Assembly: GCA_035236585.1 (NCBI GenBank)
Contig: CP141127.1
Coordinates: 45,770,001 to 45,834,000, forward strand
From: Warburgia ugandensis
Lineage: Eukaryota > Streptophyta > Magnoliopsida > Canellales > Canellaceae
DNA: 64,000 nucleotides
Reading direction: 5' to 3'
In this document: in pieces, positions 37,363 through 50,764 of the stretch
How positions within the stretch are numbered: position 1 is the stretch's first letter
How the letters are laid out: the number at the start of each line of letters is the position of its first letter
Program-made: the position numbers and the translations under genes
Notes under the pieces: model-generated
Seen by the model: only the letters and a program-made list of their open reading frames with translations
Told to the model about the DNA's origin: nothing
Databases searched by the model: none

Positions 37363-39178
37363 TTTTATGTGTTTTAAAAATAATCGCAAGTGCACAAAAC
37401 TATTGTAACATAGTACGTGCAAGTACGGGTCAATCCCACGAGGACTTAAATTGTGAAATTCAAAATTTAATTTATATGTATATTAAATTACTTTCACCTA
37501 ACCAATGAATTTAGTGATAAACAAGCAAATAAATCTAAAATTACTAAAAGAGATAAAATTTGTCTAATTTCTAAATTTTGGGTTTTGAAATCAACCACAG
37601 TAAATTAATTAAATTTCTAAATTTTATAAAAATTAATCAAATTTTTACATTTAAGGTTTCGAAATCCACCACATTAGATTCACATAAATTCAAAATTAAA
37701 TAATTTTATATTTAACACCACTCATCTTAATAAAACCTCAATAAATTAGAAACACAAAATATATGATTGTTAAAAGTCCTAATTTGTAGATTTTCTCAAT
37801 CCTAAGATTTTACATTAATTAGTATATTTCTTAAAATATAATTTGTCTTTATACAGCACAAATTAACCAAGATTTTTATATACTAAATTGACTAATCTAG
37901 GATATCTAGTTTGTAAACTATAGATGGTATGATATTTCCTATGAAAAGAATGCTAAACATATAAATTAGTTTACTAATCCTAAAATTGATATTTGTATAT
38001 TTTTTAAATCTAAAGTGTGCTTAACATGAATATACCTAAAACTAGGGTGGTTTCATCCTAGCCCTATGTTAAAAACTAGTCAGACATATATACTCTAAAA
38101 ATCATAATAAAAATTACACCTAAAAACATATTCTACTCAATGGTTAAAAATCTAATAAAATAAATCTTCACTAACTTTCCAGCTAAAATTAACACTACAA
38201 CATGGAATTTTACCTAAATTAATACTTAGCAAAGAACAAGAAGTAGCACTAATAGAAAATTAAAGTAAAGCATAAAACATTTAACTAAAGCAAAAGATAA
38301 GTAATCATTAGCTAACAAAAAACATATAAACAAATAAGCATTCATTAATCTAGAAGTTAAAGGATTACAAAATGACAATACATGAATTAAACAAAAGTAA
38401 AAGAAAACTAAACAACCACTTCCTCTGAAATGGAGTTAATGTCACCAATGTTTGTTCCATGTCACTCAATGAAGGTTGTTTCTGAGTTTGCTTCAAACTA
38501 AGCTACCACCTTCATTCATCAACCACATGGTACATTCTAACTTGTTGCGCCACTCAACAAGTAGATGGAACACCACTCAATAGCTGCAAACCTGAGAGAA
38601 AAATCACTCAACAAGAAACCACCATTCTCCAAATATTGCAAAGTGAAAACCAATAGGAGAATGTGGTGGGTTTATGCATGGAAGATGAAGAAAAATGCTA
38701 GGAGAGGGTAACTCATGAGAGGTGTAAAAATTGATGAAAGTATTGTGCATGGAATCAAGATGGATAAAAGATGGATTGTGCTTGGAAATACAAGGAAGGT
38801 AGAATGGAAGAAGTGCATGGAATAGAAAAACAGAAAAGAAGTGTAGTGATTCCTTGAATGTAAAAGAGGTAAAGGATTGTATGGTATGTGGAAAAATAAA
38901 AAGAGAATGGAATAAATGGTATGCATGAAAGTGCTTAGACAAGAATAGAAGAATGAAAACATGAAAGAATGATGTGTGGAATGACAAGGAGGAATGATAG
39001 AGATGTGTTGAGGGTGAAGAAAGAAGGGTGATGGATGGTGGTGCATGCAAATAAGAAAGAAATGGAAATATGCAAGAAGGGTTGTGTGATGTTGGTGTTT
39101 TCATGGAGTACAAGGGTGATGGAATAAAGGAAATGCATGGAATGGAATAGAAGATGTGGACTTCCCTCTACAAGCTTT

Positions 39179-39201
39179 CACACACACACACACACACACA
39201 C
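39179..39201. repeat. (CA)n microsatellite
   Basis: About eleven CA units lie inside LTR E2. Confidence 0.9.
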
Positions 39202-39917
39202 TCTCCAAGTTTTCACCTCCAAGCTCTCTTTTCTACTTTTCGCAATGTCCCCTGTCTCCTCCCTACTAGGTTTTTAATGTCCAAGCATTGCGAGGAATGA
39301 TAATTCTTTGGAAGTATCCTCTTCCTACTTTTGTCTCTTAACCTACTCTCTTCAGCAACAAACCTCCTCTACTTCCTCTCTTTTCCCTTAGCCAATCAGT
39401 CATTCTGAAAACCTACCACAGATCACTTACATTCTCCTTTCTTTCTCCTTTATCCTTCTCTTCTTCTTACAACTTCTTTCCTACCTAGAAAAATCATGCC
39501 TAACCCTCCTAAAATCACACATAAAAATGAGGTAACTTCCTTCCTCCTCTTTAGATCACACCCCACTCTCTCCTACCTTTTTTCTCATCTCATGTTCCAA
39601 CCTTTGGATGATGTAAAACTATAAGAGGAAGTCCCTTTGAAAAACACATTTTTATCGCTCCTTTATTTCTTCTTTTGAAAACATATTTTTACCTTACTAA
39701 AAGTTCTCCATAGCTACCAAAAATCTCCCCACCAGTCATCATCCATGCTCCACGTATATCCCACCTTTATTCTTTTAAGAAAAAAGAGAGGTTAAACTCC
39801 CTTTGTAATCACAATGAAATCACTTTGGAAAATGGTAGGCATACCACCGAGAATCTCTCCACTAATAACCTTCAACTCTCACTCTTGCATGCTTCATTCC
39901 CATTGGTGCATCCTAAC

Positions 39918-42734
39918 TGTAATGCCCTAGCAATTTACGCTATTTTGACAAAAATTGGACATCTTATAGGACATGAACTGTGTTGAATGTTTGATTTTAT
40001 TTAAAATAGTAAATGAAGGAATTTGTGAGGAAAATTAATACCATTAGATTCTACTCGAAAAATGGAATCCAACGCCTCAAAAATCACCCAAAATGGAGTT
40101 CGTATGAAGAAGTTACAGCTGTTTAAAGATAGGGGTATTTCTGAAAATTAAACAAAAAAACGAAAAAGGACGAAAAACGTAGGGGGCGTTTTGATAACAG
40201 CACCCCCTGTCATCTTCAACCTCAAGAACCCTCCAGAAACCCTAAATCCCGATTTTTCTAGAGGGATCTGCCACCGCCATGGCGGCACCGACATTGAGGG
40301 GCACCGCCTTCACCCCTCTATAAAAACCCCAACTCCCCCTCTCTAAAAACACAAGTTTTCCGGTGTTTTTCCAATCGTTTGAGATTGGGGTTTCCAGAAA
40401 AAACTGGAAACCCGTCTCTTTGTGTTTTTCGAAAATGGCTAGGCTAGGTCTGGCCGGCTATCCCTTTGCCATTCTCCCCATTCCCCTCTCTTCCCTTTCC
40501 GATCTTGGCATGGGGGTTTCCTCTTCACGAAATTCCGCTGGCATGGGGTTTTCAGAACCGGAATAGAGGATGACCAGGCGCGGGGAGCACCATCACCGGC
40601 TGCCCAAGTAAGTTGTCCTTCCCTTCCACTTCCCCAGGTAAAAACCAGGCTGGACCTAGCATTTTCCGGCTAGAAATTGCAGAACCTAGGACCGGACTGA
40701 CGAGGGAGACGGTCCTGGGCATGGTGCGTGATGCACACCCGACTGAGCCCATGGACGGACCCCAGGAATGCCACTATGCACGAGGGCACGCGACTATGTA
40801 TGGGTGTGGCCTCGATGCGTCCCAGGCATAGTCCAGGCTCGACCGAGACACATGGCCCGCCCGAGAGCCAAGGCACATTTTGACTACGCCAAGGTGTGTT
40901 CGCGCGAGGTCATCCAGGACGTGCGTCATAGTGTCGCTTAGGCATGCTTGTGCATGTGCAAACACTGTCCCAGGTATGGCCTTTGGGTACATGCGCAACA
41001 TGGGGCACGTGTCCTAGCTCGACCAGGATGCACGGGGTGCCCTGAGAGCTAAGACGCACCATGCTACAAGGTGCGTCTGTGTGATGATGTAGTCATAGCA
41101 CGTCACTTGAGCATGCGTGTGCAAAACGCAGTCTCTGGCATGGCCTTTAGGCATACACGCATGTGAGGTGGTCGCGGTCCAACCAGGATGCACAAGTGTC
41201 CTAGGAATTGGGACATGCAGACCCAATGAGACTTTAAAAATTAGGATTAAAGGATAACTTATAGAGTTTAACTATTGGAAAGTAGATCCATGTCATAAGA
41301 TCTAGCCTGGCAATGACTTAGGCAAGGCCATTGCCCTAAACAGTAGATTTAGCGGCCTAATAGTATCCATTCATACCCAGCATTTTATAAATGAGACCCA
41401 GGGATGGGTTGAGTGCTAAAGGACACGACTCTAGGAGACTTTGATGTGGGTGCTCTACCGCTACTAGACTTTTTAAAAGAGCCATGATTGTTTTGAGAAT
41501 GCATGCTTTAAATATAAGTTATATGACTTGTTTAGCATGACTTAATTTTATTTAGCATGCATATGATAAATACATTATGCATAGACATGCTTTGCAAACA
41601 ATCGCATAAATTGCATAATTTGTGAGCATTGAGTTCTTAAAAGATTGCATGTCCTTGAGGGTTATGAAAAGACGCTAGAGTGCCCAAAAGACGCTGGGTA
41701 GGCAGTTGTGAGGAACCCAAAGAGGACAGGTTTTGAAAAAGAGGTTTTTGCTTGTCTGCATGATAAGTGTAGCCTTGGCCGATGAGGGTGGGCTGATGAG
41801 GGCGGGCCAGAGAGAGTTGACAGGCTTCTAGGCTGGCAGGCTTCTAGGTAGGGTTATGACTTTGAATGCGAGACTAGCATTGCATGCATGTTTTGCAACC
41901 AATTTCATAAATTGCATGATTTACGATGAAGACATGTCATAGGCCCCATTGAGGCTATGACCGAGTGTCCTCAAGTACCTGGGGACCACACGGCGGCTAG
42001 GTCGTGGGCATAGTTGGACCCTATGGTTTCATGGACTTATGTGCATTGCATATGGCATGATATGAGGTTAGTCGACCATACCATACCAAATATCCATGAG
42101 TTGGATTCAGTTGAGCATCTAATGCATATCATTATGTTTATGATATATGATACTTTCGACTTGGATTATGATATTTCTTTAAGTCGTCAGTATTTCGGTT
42201 TGACAGTGGTTTTTAATATCGATATTGAACATGATTGTTCGAACATGCACATGTTTTTAAGAGCATATGATTTTTAACATAGCATGCATTGCAAAACTAG
42301 TAGTGATAGACTCCTACTGAGTATAGTATATACTCACCCTATCCTTAACATTTTTCAGGATAGTTCCACTCACAAATAGAAGACGTCTCAGGAGACATTA
42401 GTGCTATGAGCAAGTGAATAAACAAAGGAGACAACTATACATGTGAGTAAACTCTCTACCCTTTGGACATGTATTTGTATTTATTTATAGTTGGACTGTG
42501 TGCTGTGACTGGATAGACTTGGGGAAAAACACGTATGATTTCTAAAGTTTTTCAAAAACTACTTTGGTTGTTGTGAAAGCAAATGACACTCGGGGTTTCT
42601 GAAATGAGTTTAAAACTAAATATTTTATACTGCATTGCATGGTTTTTATAAAATGGATTTCAAATAGGGATGCATCCCGCCTTAGGAATTAGATATTGCA
42701 TTTAAAAATGCATGGGAAAACCCGAGTCTTTACA
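39918..42734 (+). mobile_element. Solo LTR of family A (A2) with 5-bp TSD ctaac
   Basis: It starts tgtaatgccctagcaattta and ends aaacccgagtctttaca. It is flanked by ctaac at 39913-39917 and 42735-42739. Length is 2,817 bp, near the 2,836 bp of A1. The paralogous LTR E1 has the unoccupied site ccatcctagcattccc with ctagc at 1886-1890. No internal region is present. Small frames inside (40363-41226) are not conserved. Confidence 0.95.
40319..40325 (+). promoter_or_regulatory. TATA box of family A LTR
   Basis: The sequence cccctctataaaaaccccaa is conserved at the matching position in the other copies (reverse strand near 17060, 27803, 55835 and 61988). It lies about 400 bp into the LTR, ahead of a C/T-rich leader, as expected for the U3/R start of an LTR promoter. 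Confidence 0.6.
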
Positions 42735-42849
42735 CTAACAATCCATTGATTCTCTCATGGAAAACACTGCCCATTGGATTCTTATTAGGATAGGCCTAAT
42801 TGATGATGAATCTCAGCCATTGCTTCTATTGTATCTTAATTAATTATCA

Positions 42850-45800
42850 CATGTGCGCGGCTCTATTAGAATATAGAATCAAAAAATAGAATCGATCGGA
42901 CAAGGACTCTATGATTAATTTAAGTTAATTAAAATTAAGTTGCTTTACTCTAATGTAGCCATCAAGCAAAGAAAAGAAATCAAGGAAACTAATTATAAGT
43001 AATCACTAAATCAAAGCAAATAAACCTAAGCAATAAAATAGAAGTAAGAGAACTACTTAAAATAAAGTTATGAAAAATAACAAAAGGAAAGCTTAGGAAA
43101 ATAAATTAAAACTTATTAGGTAATGGAAAAGACAATTTCGTTAATAAAATTCATTACTATTACAAGGAATGAAAGGAATTTAAAAAAACAAAGCAAGAAA
43201 GTGGACTTCCTTGAAGTGTAAGCTATAGGAGTCCTTCATTGTGTCACTCAACTAGGCACTTTATGTATCATTTTCTTCTTTTCTTGGGCTTGAATTTCAC
43301 TTTATGGCTTACTTATTGTGTCACTCAACAAGGGACTATACACTTATATTCAACCTTAAGTACACTAATCTACAACCAATCTTTTCACTTCTCATCAACC
43401 CAACACGCCACAAACTTGAGTTATTTATCAACCATGCTTTAGGAATTAGAATTAAACTTGGTTTCCATTCAAGGGCACGTGGTGTTCTTCCTTTTCCTTA
43501 GATTCCCAAAATCAAAACAAAGAAAAAAAAAAGGATGGAAGGCTTGAAAGATAGGGGATGCATATGTAAGTGAAGAAGAGTGGAAGTGAGGCATGGTGGA
43601 GTGAGGGATATGGAGGATGCATGCAATAGAGAGTTGGGAGAAGTGATGGAATACATGTGATTGAGAGTGGTGGATTGTTGTGGAAGGTGTGCATTGAAAG
43701 ATATGAGTGGAAGGAGGGATATGGGCACATGTAATGGTTAGTATGAAACATGTAAAAGAAAAGGATGTAAGAGAGATGGGCTATGCATGTAATGGCTTGT
43801 GGAGGTTGCAAGTGTGTGTGAAAGAATGAGGAAGGAAGATGGAAGAAGAAAATATGAAAAGAAAGAAGGGAGAATGAGGAAGAATATGGAAGAAGAAAAT
43901 ATTAAAAGAAGGGAGGGAATGAGGAAGAAGATGGGAGAAAGAAAGAAGAAGGAATGGGAGATCGTTGAGCTTCTTTACCTCTTCTCTGAAGGATTGAACT
44001 TAATCTTGTGTGAGCTTTGGCAAAGGTGATCTCTTGTGACGACCTAGGTTTTTATAAAACATTTTATATTACATTTTGTAGGGACAAGGCCCTTAATAGT
44101 AAAAAAATTTCACAAAACAAAGCAGCGAAAATTCTTTTCTTTAGAAGTTGTTTTGTAATACCCAAGTCACCACTTCATACATAACACAAGTAGAGTTTTG
44201 TACAAGATAAAATTTCATTAAAGGAATATACTTTTATTAAACTTCAGGATCCATCCAGTGGTTCACAGTACACAGCCCATTGTATCCTTACAATACTTGT
44301 CCAAATACACAATCCAAATTACAAAGCTCTAAATACAATACAAGCTCTCAATACAATGTTTCAAGGGATATACCTTGATTACTTATTCTTCAATAGTTCT
44401 TCAAGTCTTGTGGTCCTAAGTCTCCTTCTCTGTATCTAAGATATTGTAAACATTCAAACATTTACAATATCTCAGCAAGCTATGCTTGGTAGCGGATAAA
44501 AATGTAATATACTGATGGTATAATCTCAATATTCAATTATCCTATGATTCATTCTATCATAAACACATTCATGGACCAATATCATTTATATAGACATATC
44601 ATTACTTTGACATTTGTGTTCATCTTTATACATACATATTGTATACGGACAAATCTGTTAAAATTGTGAAAATAGTCAATAATCATTCCCATACTAAGCT
44701 GATCAACTCCTTTCACTATTGGAGATTAGTATCTCAGCTAGTTATTATATTGGGAATTCCCCTTTTTGGGAAAAATACTAGTAATGTACAATTACCCGGC
44801 ATTTCAACATGCCATCACTTAAGGAATTTCACTATGCCACAATATAAGGTATTTCACTATGCCAATTTCATATGCATCATAATGTAAAATAATTAAGGAC
44901 TACCATTCTTGCAATCTGATCCATACAGCTCGCCCAGATAACTACTCTATAATCCACTTATACCATTATCAGTGGAAATTACAATATTCATGCCAATATG
45001 GGGTGACCATGGCTGGCACAGTGTGGCCTTCCCATAATTACCCCACCCGACTTTTAGCATTTCTTAGGCTTGGTATTCAATATCATCAAGTTTTGAAGAG
45101 TGGGTGGCCAAACCCTCATAACTCTCCCAGCATAGCATCGCTAGGCCTACTCCTATTTAAAATAAAACCACAAGCCTCCATGCTTGTATGTAAAACAATA
45201 CTTATACATATCATACTATCTGTCTGTTTATTTAGGGCTGAAATATTTTCTACTCCCCTATTCACTTAAGGTTGTTCTCAATTCTAGACTTAACCATTTC
45301 ATACTTATTTTCCTCATCATTTGGTTGGATCATATTTATTCCTGAGGTATTTACCACAATATATTGGTATTGTACATGTCAATACTTCTCAACATAAGAT
45401 TATATATTAAACATGTTTCTTCATGTAAAGGCATTCATAAAATTCACCTACCTCAATAGGGTATTCTTACTCCTTAAAGTATGTCATAGTCTTAATCAAT
45501 GTATATCTGTCAAATCATATGTATAATGCCATCTTTCTAGTCAAGGGTGCATACTACATGGTCTTTTGATCATCCTTATGTAGGATAATCTTAATCTTTC
45601 TTCCTTGAATCGCATACGACCAAGGGTTCAGATCTTCTAAACAAGTATTATCTATATCATACATAAATAATCTAATCTATATTGGTATTTTTTTTCCTTT
45701 ATTGTTTTTTATCATTCAAGATCTCATCTTGTTTGATCATCCTTATCTTACTTACTATTTTTATTAGGGTTAGATGATTTGCCATCTTTTTATGTTCTTA

Positions 45801-48800
45801 TTATTATTATTCAACCAGTTAATATCTTACTGGTTGAAGATAATTTATTTCTTCCTATTACTAGACAGCTCCTTATTTCAAGATGACTAGTGCTTACCAA
45901 TTAAAGTCTACTTAAAGAGTGGTTAATATAGCCCTCATGTAAGGAGGCATTTAGACCTCACATCAAAGGGAGGTGAGGGAAAAGCACTTGGCTCTTGTAT
46001 ACCCCCTACAACCATAATGTTTAGAGTTCACTAGAGTGGCACTAGCTCAACCTTTAACAAGGTTCCTATAAGCTCTTTACCTTAAGTCTCTTCTCTAATT
46101 GATTTTAATTAATTTCCATGGATATGTACAATGTCATCCATGGACATTAATTATTATCCTACTTTGGGCCAAGAAAATGGTAAACCATTCCTTAAATTGT
46201 CCTACTAACTATAGCCCTTACTAATATTAAGTCAAAGTCATTCATTCATCTTAATTGCCCATGAATCTCTATATTTCATTAGATTACATTTTTGGTGATT
46301 TATGAATATTGAAGCATAACCACTAATTTAACAATTATATCTACTAACTTAAAGACAATTAAGATGCTTACACTATACTTTGACAATCAAATAACCATAC
46401 ACTTTAAATAGAATTGTACATCTATATTATTCTAAGGACATTTATACTCTAATATAGTAACATGGATTTAATAGAATCATGCTAAAATCTCATGACCTTA
46501 AGATAATTAAATTTACCAACCTATTATAACAACCTAAGAACATTAGAGTATAAAATGCTATAATTGAATAGTTACGCTTTCACACTTCCTAATTTATAGC
46601 ATAAATCATATTTACAATTCTATTATCAAATAAAAGACAGTTAAACTAATTAAATTAGGATTATTAGAAACTTTTAATCATGATCCAACCATCTGATTCT
46701 ATGTTCATCCTTTAGATCAAGGATTTTTATTACATTAAGGGTTTTTACTTCATTAAGGTCCAAATGTCATATCCACAAGTTTTTATCATATCTAATCCAT
46801 GATCTCACTGGATTCCATCATAATACCATTCATCCAACCTATCCATAGGGTCTGATCATGCTTGATCTTACTAATCAAGTAGGTCCCTTCGTATTTTTAG
46901 GATATTTCTACCATTAAAGGAAGATCTCTCAAATCCTTCCAGATCTGGCATATTAAAACCTTAATTTCATATTTCCTTAACATTATATCATTATTAGATC
47001 AGATCACTAAAGTCTGATCATCCCAGATCTTAAAGATCATGGGAATAGGAAAATTAATTTCTCTTAACAAAAAGTTTCTTTCCATATTTCTTAGATTTTA
47101 TGATTTCATAAGAAAATAGAATTCATAAGATTTTTATAGCCTGTTTTTTATCTTGATTTAAGTTCACAATCGTTCCAAGGGTCCAGATTTGATCTGGGCC
47201 CAAAGGAACGATAGGATCAGATTGGTTAGGCGGACAGGTCCAGTCAGGCAAAGCGGCTGCATGTTTGCTACTGTGATCTCAACTCAACCTGAGGCGGTGA
47301 CCGGTGATAGGCAAGATGTCCTGATCGGGACCATTGGACCACCTATCTCTGGATTGTCCCTAATTTGCCATCATCTAAGGCTAGGATTCACCTATCTATG
47401 GTTTTTGGGTTCCAACTTCTCATCCATATGCTTAGAGTTTTCATCTCAGCTGTGTAAGATGGGATCTCAACCATTCATGCCAGAACCGTTGTTTTTGATG
47501 GATCAACGGCTGGGGTGATCCCTAAGAGGCTAGAGATTACATTTGGACTTCATGGAATGAAAAGGGATTGATAACTCTAATGCCATTGCTAGAGGAAAAG
47601 AGAAACTTTAGGGGTTTTGAAGATTCCCTATTGTTGAAGCCTTTTAATGTTCAGGATGAACTTCCAATGGTAAGATTGGCTAGAATAACTGGGATTTATT
47701 GTCAGAGATGGTACCCAGTGTCGGTACTTATTTCAATCTAAAATTTTCTGACAATTGCACTGGTGTATCACAAAACTACCTTAGGGCTTTTGTATACCAA
47801 GCTAGCCCAAACAGATCTAACAGTTTAAAATTTGGAAATCCTCTTTGTAATTGGATGGCTAATTGAATTAGGGTTTTTTTTGTTGAAAACCCTAGCTACT
47901 GGGGATGACGCATCAATTGATGTACCCGATGTCTCCACTGGGTTTGGAGGTCGGGTGCATATATGGACGCTCTAATAGGGGAAAAAATAAGAGGGCAAAG
48001 AAAGATAATTTGGGGGAGATAGGGAAGGAATTTGATGCTAAGATTTTGTGGGAGTCTATCGCACCTTGTAATGGATTTTTAGAAAATTTTGGAGATTTTT
48101 TTGGAGGTATTTATAAGCATGTTTTGGAATTTTTTATGAATTTTCTATAATTATGGTGTTTTTACTTTTGATTAAATTTAATGGGGAGTGGAGCTACCAC
48201 TCCACCTATGTCTCCACTACTAGCTACTAGTGGTTTGACCACTGATGGCTGCTTCCAGAATGTTGGACCACTTTGTGGGCCCCACTTTATTTGTAAAATG
48301 ACTATTTTGCCCTTTTATTTCCAAAATTGGACAAAAATAGGCATTATTTGTTCGAACTTGGAATTTAGAGTCATTTCGATTGCTTTTTTTTATTACATTC
48401 CAAATATTCATGTTTTAATTCTTAGTTATGAGTAAAATTACCATTTTACCCTTTTATTTAGAAAATTAGGAATTTCTCTTTTTAACTCGGAATTGAACGT
48501 GCTTAATGTCATTTTGAATGATTTTTTGAGTACATTCCAAATATTAATGTTTTAAATCATGGTTTAATCTCTTTAAAAAGAAAATTTCCAATAACTTAAT
48601 ATTCTAGCTTGGAATTTCTAAAAATTCAAACTTTATTAATTTTCCTCAATAATTACACAAAAATTTAGGGTTATTACATCTCTCTCCCTCTATTTCTCCT
48701 AGGTTTAGCTTTATGGTTCAAGGGATAGGTTAGAGATAAGATTTTTTTGTTCTCCTTCAAATCTTATTTATAAAGTTTTAAGAGTTGAAGCATTAGGGAT

Positions 48801-49877
48801 AGATGTCTAGGATCTAAGGGAGAAGGGAAGAAGGGTTGAGACGTAGTGGAAGAGATGAAGATAAGAAGAAGAAAGAAAAAGGGGAGAGGAAACGTGGAAT
48901 TCAAGTAGGGGATGGAATAGGATAGGATTGGAAAGGAAGGAAAGTGATAAGGTGGGTTAGGAAAGTAGATTTGGTGAGGTAGGAATGAGAATTACTTAGG
49001 AAGGAAGGAAGAGAGGAAGATTAGGGGAGAATCTTGGAATTAGGTGGGACTTGGTTTGAAATTAGAAAGTGGATAGGGAAGGCATTTTTTTCATGTGGGG
49101 AAAGTGGAAGAGGATGGGTGGTTGAGATCTTTATTTCCTTACTATTTGAGTTAACTTTTCAACATGGGAAAGGTGGCTAGGACTAATAATTTTCCTTTAC
49201 TTCATTCTTAACCCTTAGATCATGCTTACCCTATCTTGACTAGATGAGATTCCTTTAGGACATGTAGTTCTTCTTTAAGTTTCATTCTCTTCATCATGGA
49301 TTGTACCTTAGAATGAATGGCCTTGATTTCTTAGATCTTTGTTCATTTATTTCACTTGGGACTAAGAGTATTCCACCACTTTTACATGGATGAGACGTCC
49401 AATCATTAGGTGGTCTTTTTTATTTGGTTAAGTAGGAGAGAAAAAGTAAGCAAAATGTCTTCATGTAGGTCTCGATCTTCTTTTATTTCTGAGAAGCTTT
49501 CACTGTATGTTAATTGAACTTCTCTCAAAAGCTTTCCAAGGTGGTGAAATATATGCATGCATCCATGCATGGAAGTTTGTTACCATTTTACCCTCATTTG
49601 AGTAAGAGTTGTGCTTGGGGTTTCTTGCCGCTTTGACTTTGATAATGCACCCACTGATCATTTTGGACTCCTGAACCTTATTTTTTGCAATTGGGTCAAT
49701 GGTATAGCTTGGTTTTTAAATTTGCACTTTTAGCGTAAAATGGTCAATTTTGTGCATTTCTCATTTGTACCTTGGACCAAAAAAATGTAAAATTAACCTT
49801 AATTAACTAAAATTAACTGATTTTTGGGGCAAAAACTTGCTAAATATAGACATATGTATGTAATATTTGTATATTGA
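42850..49877 (-). mobile_element. Diverged Tat-like LTR E3, interrupted by solo LTR D
   Basis: Positions 42850-44034 and 48685-49877 form one LTR-like unit once the family D insertion is removed. It has the same plan as E1/E2 (AT-rich, then gtgtcactcaac, then purine-rich at 43800-43960). It is matched in reverse by 50429-52312 and 62401-62800. Its end at about 49877 (tttgtatattga) resembles the proposed end of E1 (gtgtatatca). Purine-rich frames at 43498-44029 are shadows. Confidence 0.65.
44035..48679 (-). mobile_element. 4.6-kb solo LTR of family D with 5-bp TSD tctct
   Basis: It starts tgtgacgacctaggttttta and ends aatttagggttattaca. It is flanked by tctct at 44030-44034 and 48680-48684. 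The opposite arm of the inverted repeat has the unoccupied site gatgatctctctccctcc (reverse strand, about 51995-52010). Length is 4,645 bp and no PBS, polypurine tract, coding region or internal terminal repeat is visible, so a solo LTR is the simplest reading; a large non-coding derivative is the alternative. Positions 44440-45300 are shared with family C LTR C2. The frames inside (44639-48435) are short and unsupported. Confidence 0.88.
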
Positions 49878-49878
49878 A

Positions 49879-50056
49879 GGGGAGCCTTGGTGCAATGGTA
49901 AAAGTTGTCGTCATGTGACCTTGAGGTCACGGGTTCAAAGGGTGGAATCAGCCTCTTGCAAAATACAAGGTAAGGCTGCCTACTATACGCCCTTGTGGTC
50001 CACCCCTTCTCTAGACCCCGCATAGGCCGGAGCTTCGTGCACCGGGCTGCCCTTTT
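49879..50056 (+). mobile_element. Au-like SINE
   Basis: It starts ggggagccttggtgcaatgg and continues with the tRNA-like promoter: A box tggtgcaatgg (49888-49898) and B box ggttcaaag near 49932. Then come cagcctcttgcaaaatacaa, gtaaggctgc and accccgcata, and it ends gtgcaccgggctgccctttt. All of these are typical of plant Au SINEs, which are copied by LINE machinery. Flanking 14-mers taatatttgtatat (49861-49874) and taatagttgtatat (50061-50074) differ at one base and are the likely target duplication. The minus-strand frame at 49799-50023 is a shadow. Confidence 0.93.
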
Positions 50057-50075
50057 TATTTAATAGTTGTATATG

Positions 50076-50380
50076 TACTAGCTTCCTTGAAAGGTTGGAT
50101 GAAAGAAAGCTGTAGATTTCCTATTAATTCTCTTCTCTAGTATATATTTTTTCTTCTTTTTCTTCTCCTTATTTTTCTCTTGTAAATCTTATGTGAGACA
50201 GTGAAGCAGGTCCTTTTCCTTGTAGAATTCATCGACTCCCACGTGGGGGTCCCTTTCATGAATGAGTGAATGAAGGTAGTCTACATTGCAAAATAAACCT
50301 AAATTTGTGATCAACATAGCAATTTCTATTTTAAAAATGTAATTTTTAGGGATATGAAATATAACGATTATGTGTATATT
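50076..50380 (-). mobile_element. Fragment of Tat-like LTR (E1-type end)
   Basis: It matches E1 1975-2608: ggttggatgaaagaaagc, then cccacgtgggggtccctttc, then gggatatgaaatataacgat and tatgtgtatattga. It ends at the same point as E1, just before the dinucleotide repeat. Confidence 0.7.
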
Positions 50381-50381
50381 G

Positions 50382-50428
<47 letters not shown>
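50380..50428. repeat. Compound (TA)n(GA)n microsatellite
   Basis: About ten TA units are followed by fourteen GA units. It lies exactly between an LTR end in one orientation and the start of the inverted arm in the other. Confidence 0.95.
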
Positions 50429-50434
<6 letters not shown>

Positions 50435-50764
50435 ACATACCTACCTCTATATTTAGTATATTTTAGCCCTAAAAGTTACTTAAATATCACTTATTAGGGT
50501 TAATTCTATGTTTTGCAAATCTAGGGTACAAATGAAAAATTTTACAATTTTATATGTAAAGGAGAAAATTTAGAAATCAAGCTACACCATGGGCTAACAT
50601 GCGAGAAATAAAGTCCTAAAGATTTAGAATGATCATTGGGTGTTACTATCAAAGTTAGAGCTATTAGAAACTCCATGCCAACTCTTACTCAAATAAGGGT
50701 AAAAAGGTGTCAAATTCCCAATGCAAAGCATATATTTCACCACCTTAGAAAGATTATGAGAGAA

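Larger units (their letters stand above)
37366..42840 (-). mobile_element. Tat-like LTR E2, interrupted by solo LTR A2
   Basis: It starts with aataatcgcaagtgcac and gggtcaatcccacgaggac (37382-37444), a block well known at the U5 end of Tat-like LTRs. Positions 38046-39917 and 42740-42840 match 1-1990 of the window. The pair to the 5-bp duplication ctaac shows where A2 was inserted. Minus-strand frames at 38604-39138 are low-complexity products of the GA-rich part. Together with the PBS this is the 5' LTR side of a minus-strand element. Confidence 0.75.

Noticed and set aside
49879..49945. tRNA gene suggested by A and B boxes
   Set aside because: The boxes belong to an Au-like SINE; there is no acceptor stem or cloverleaf, and the SINE body follows directly.
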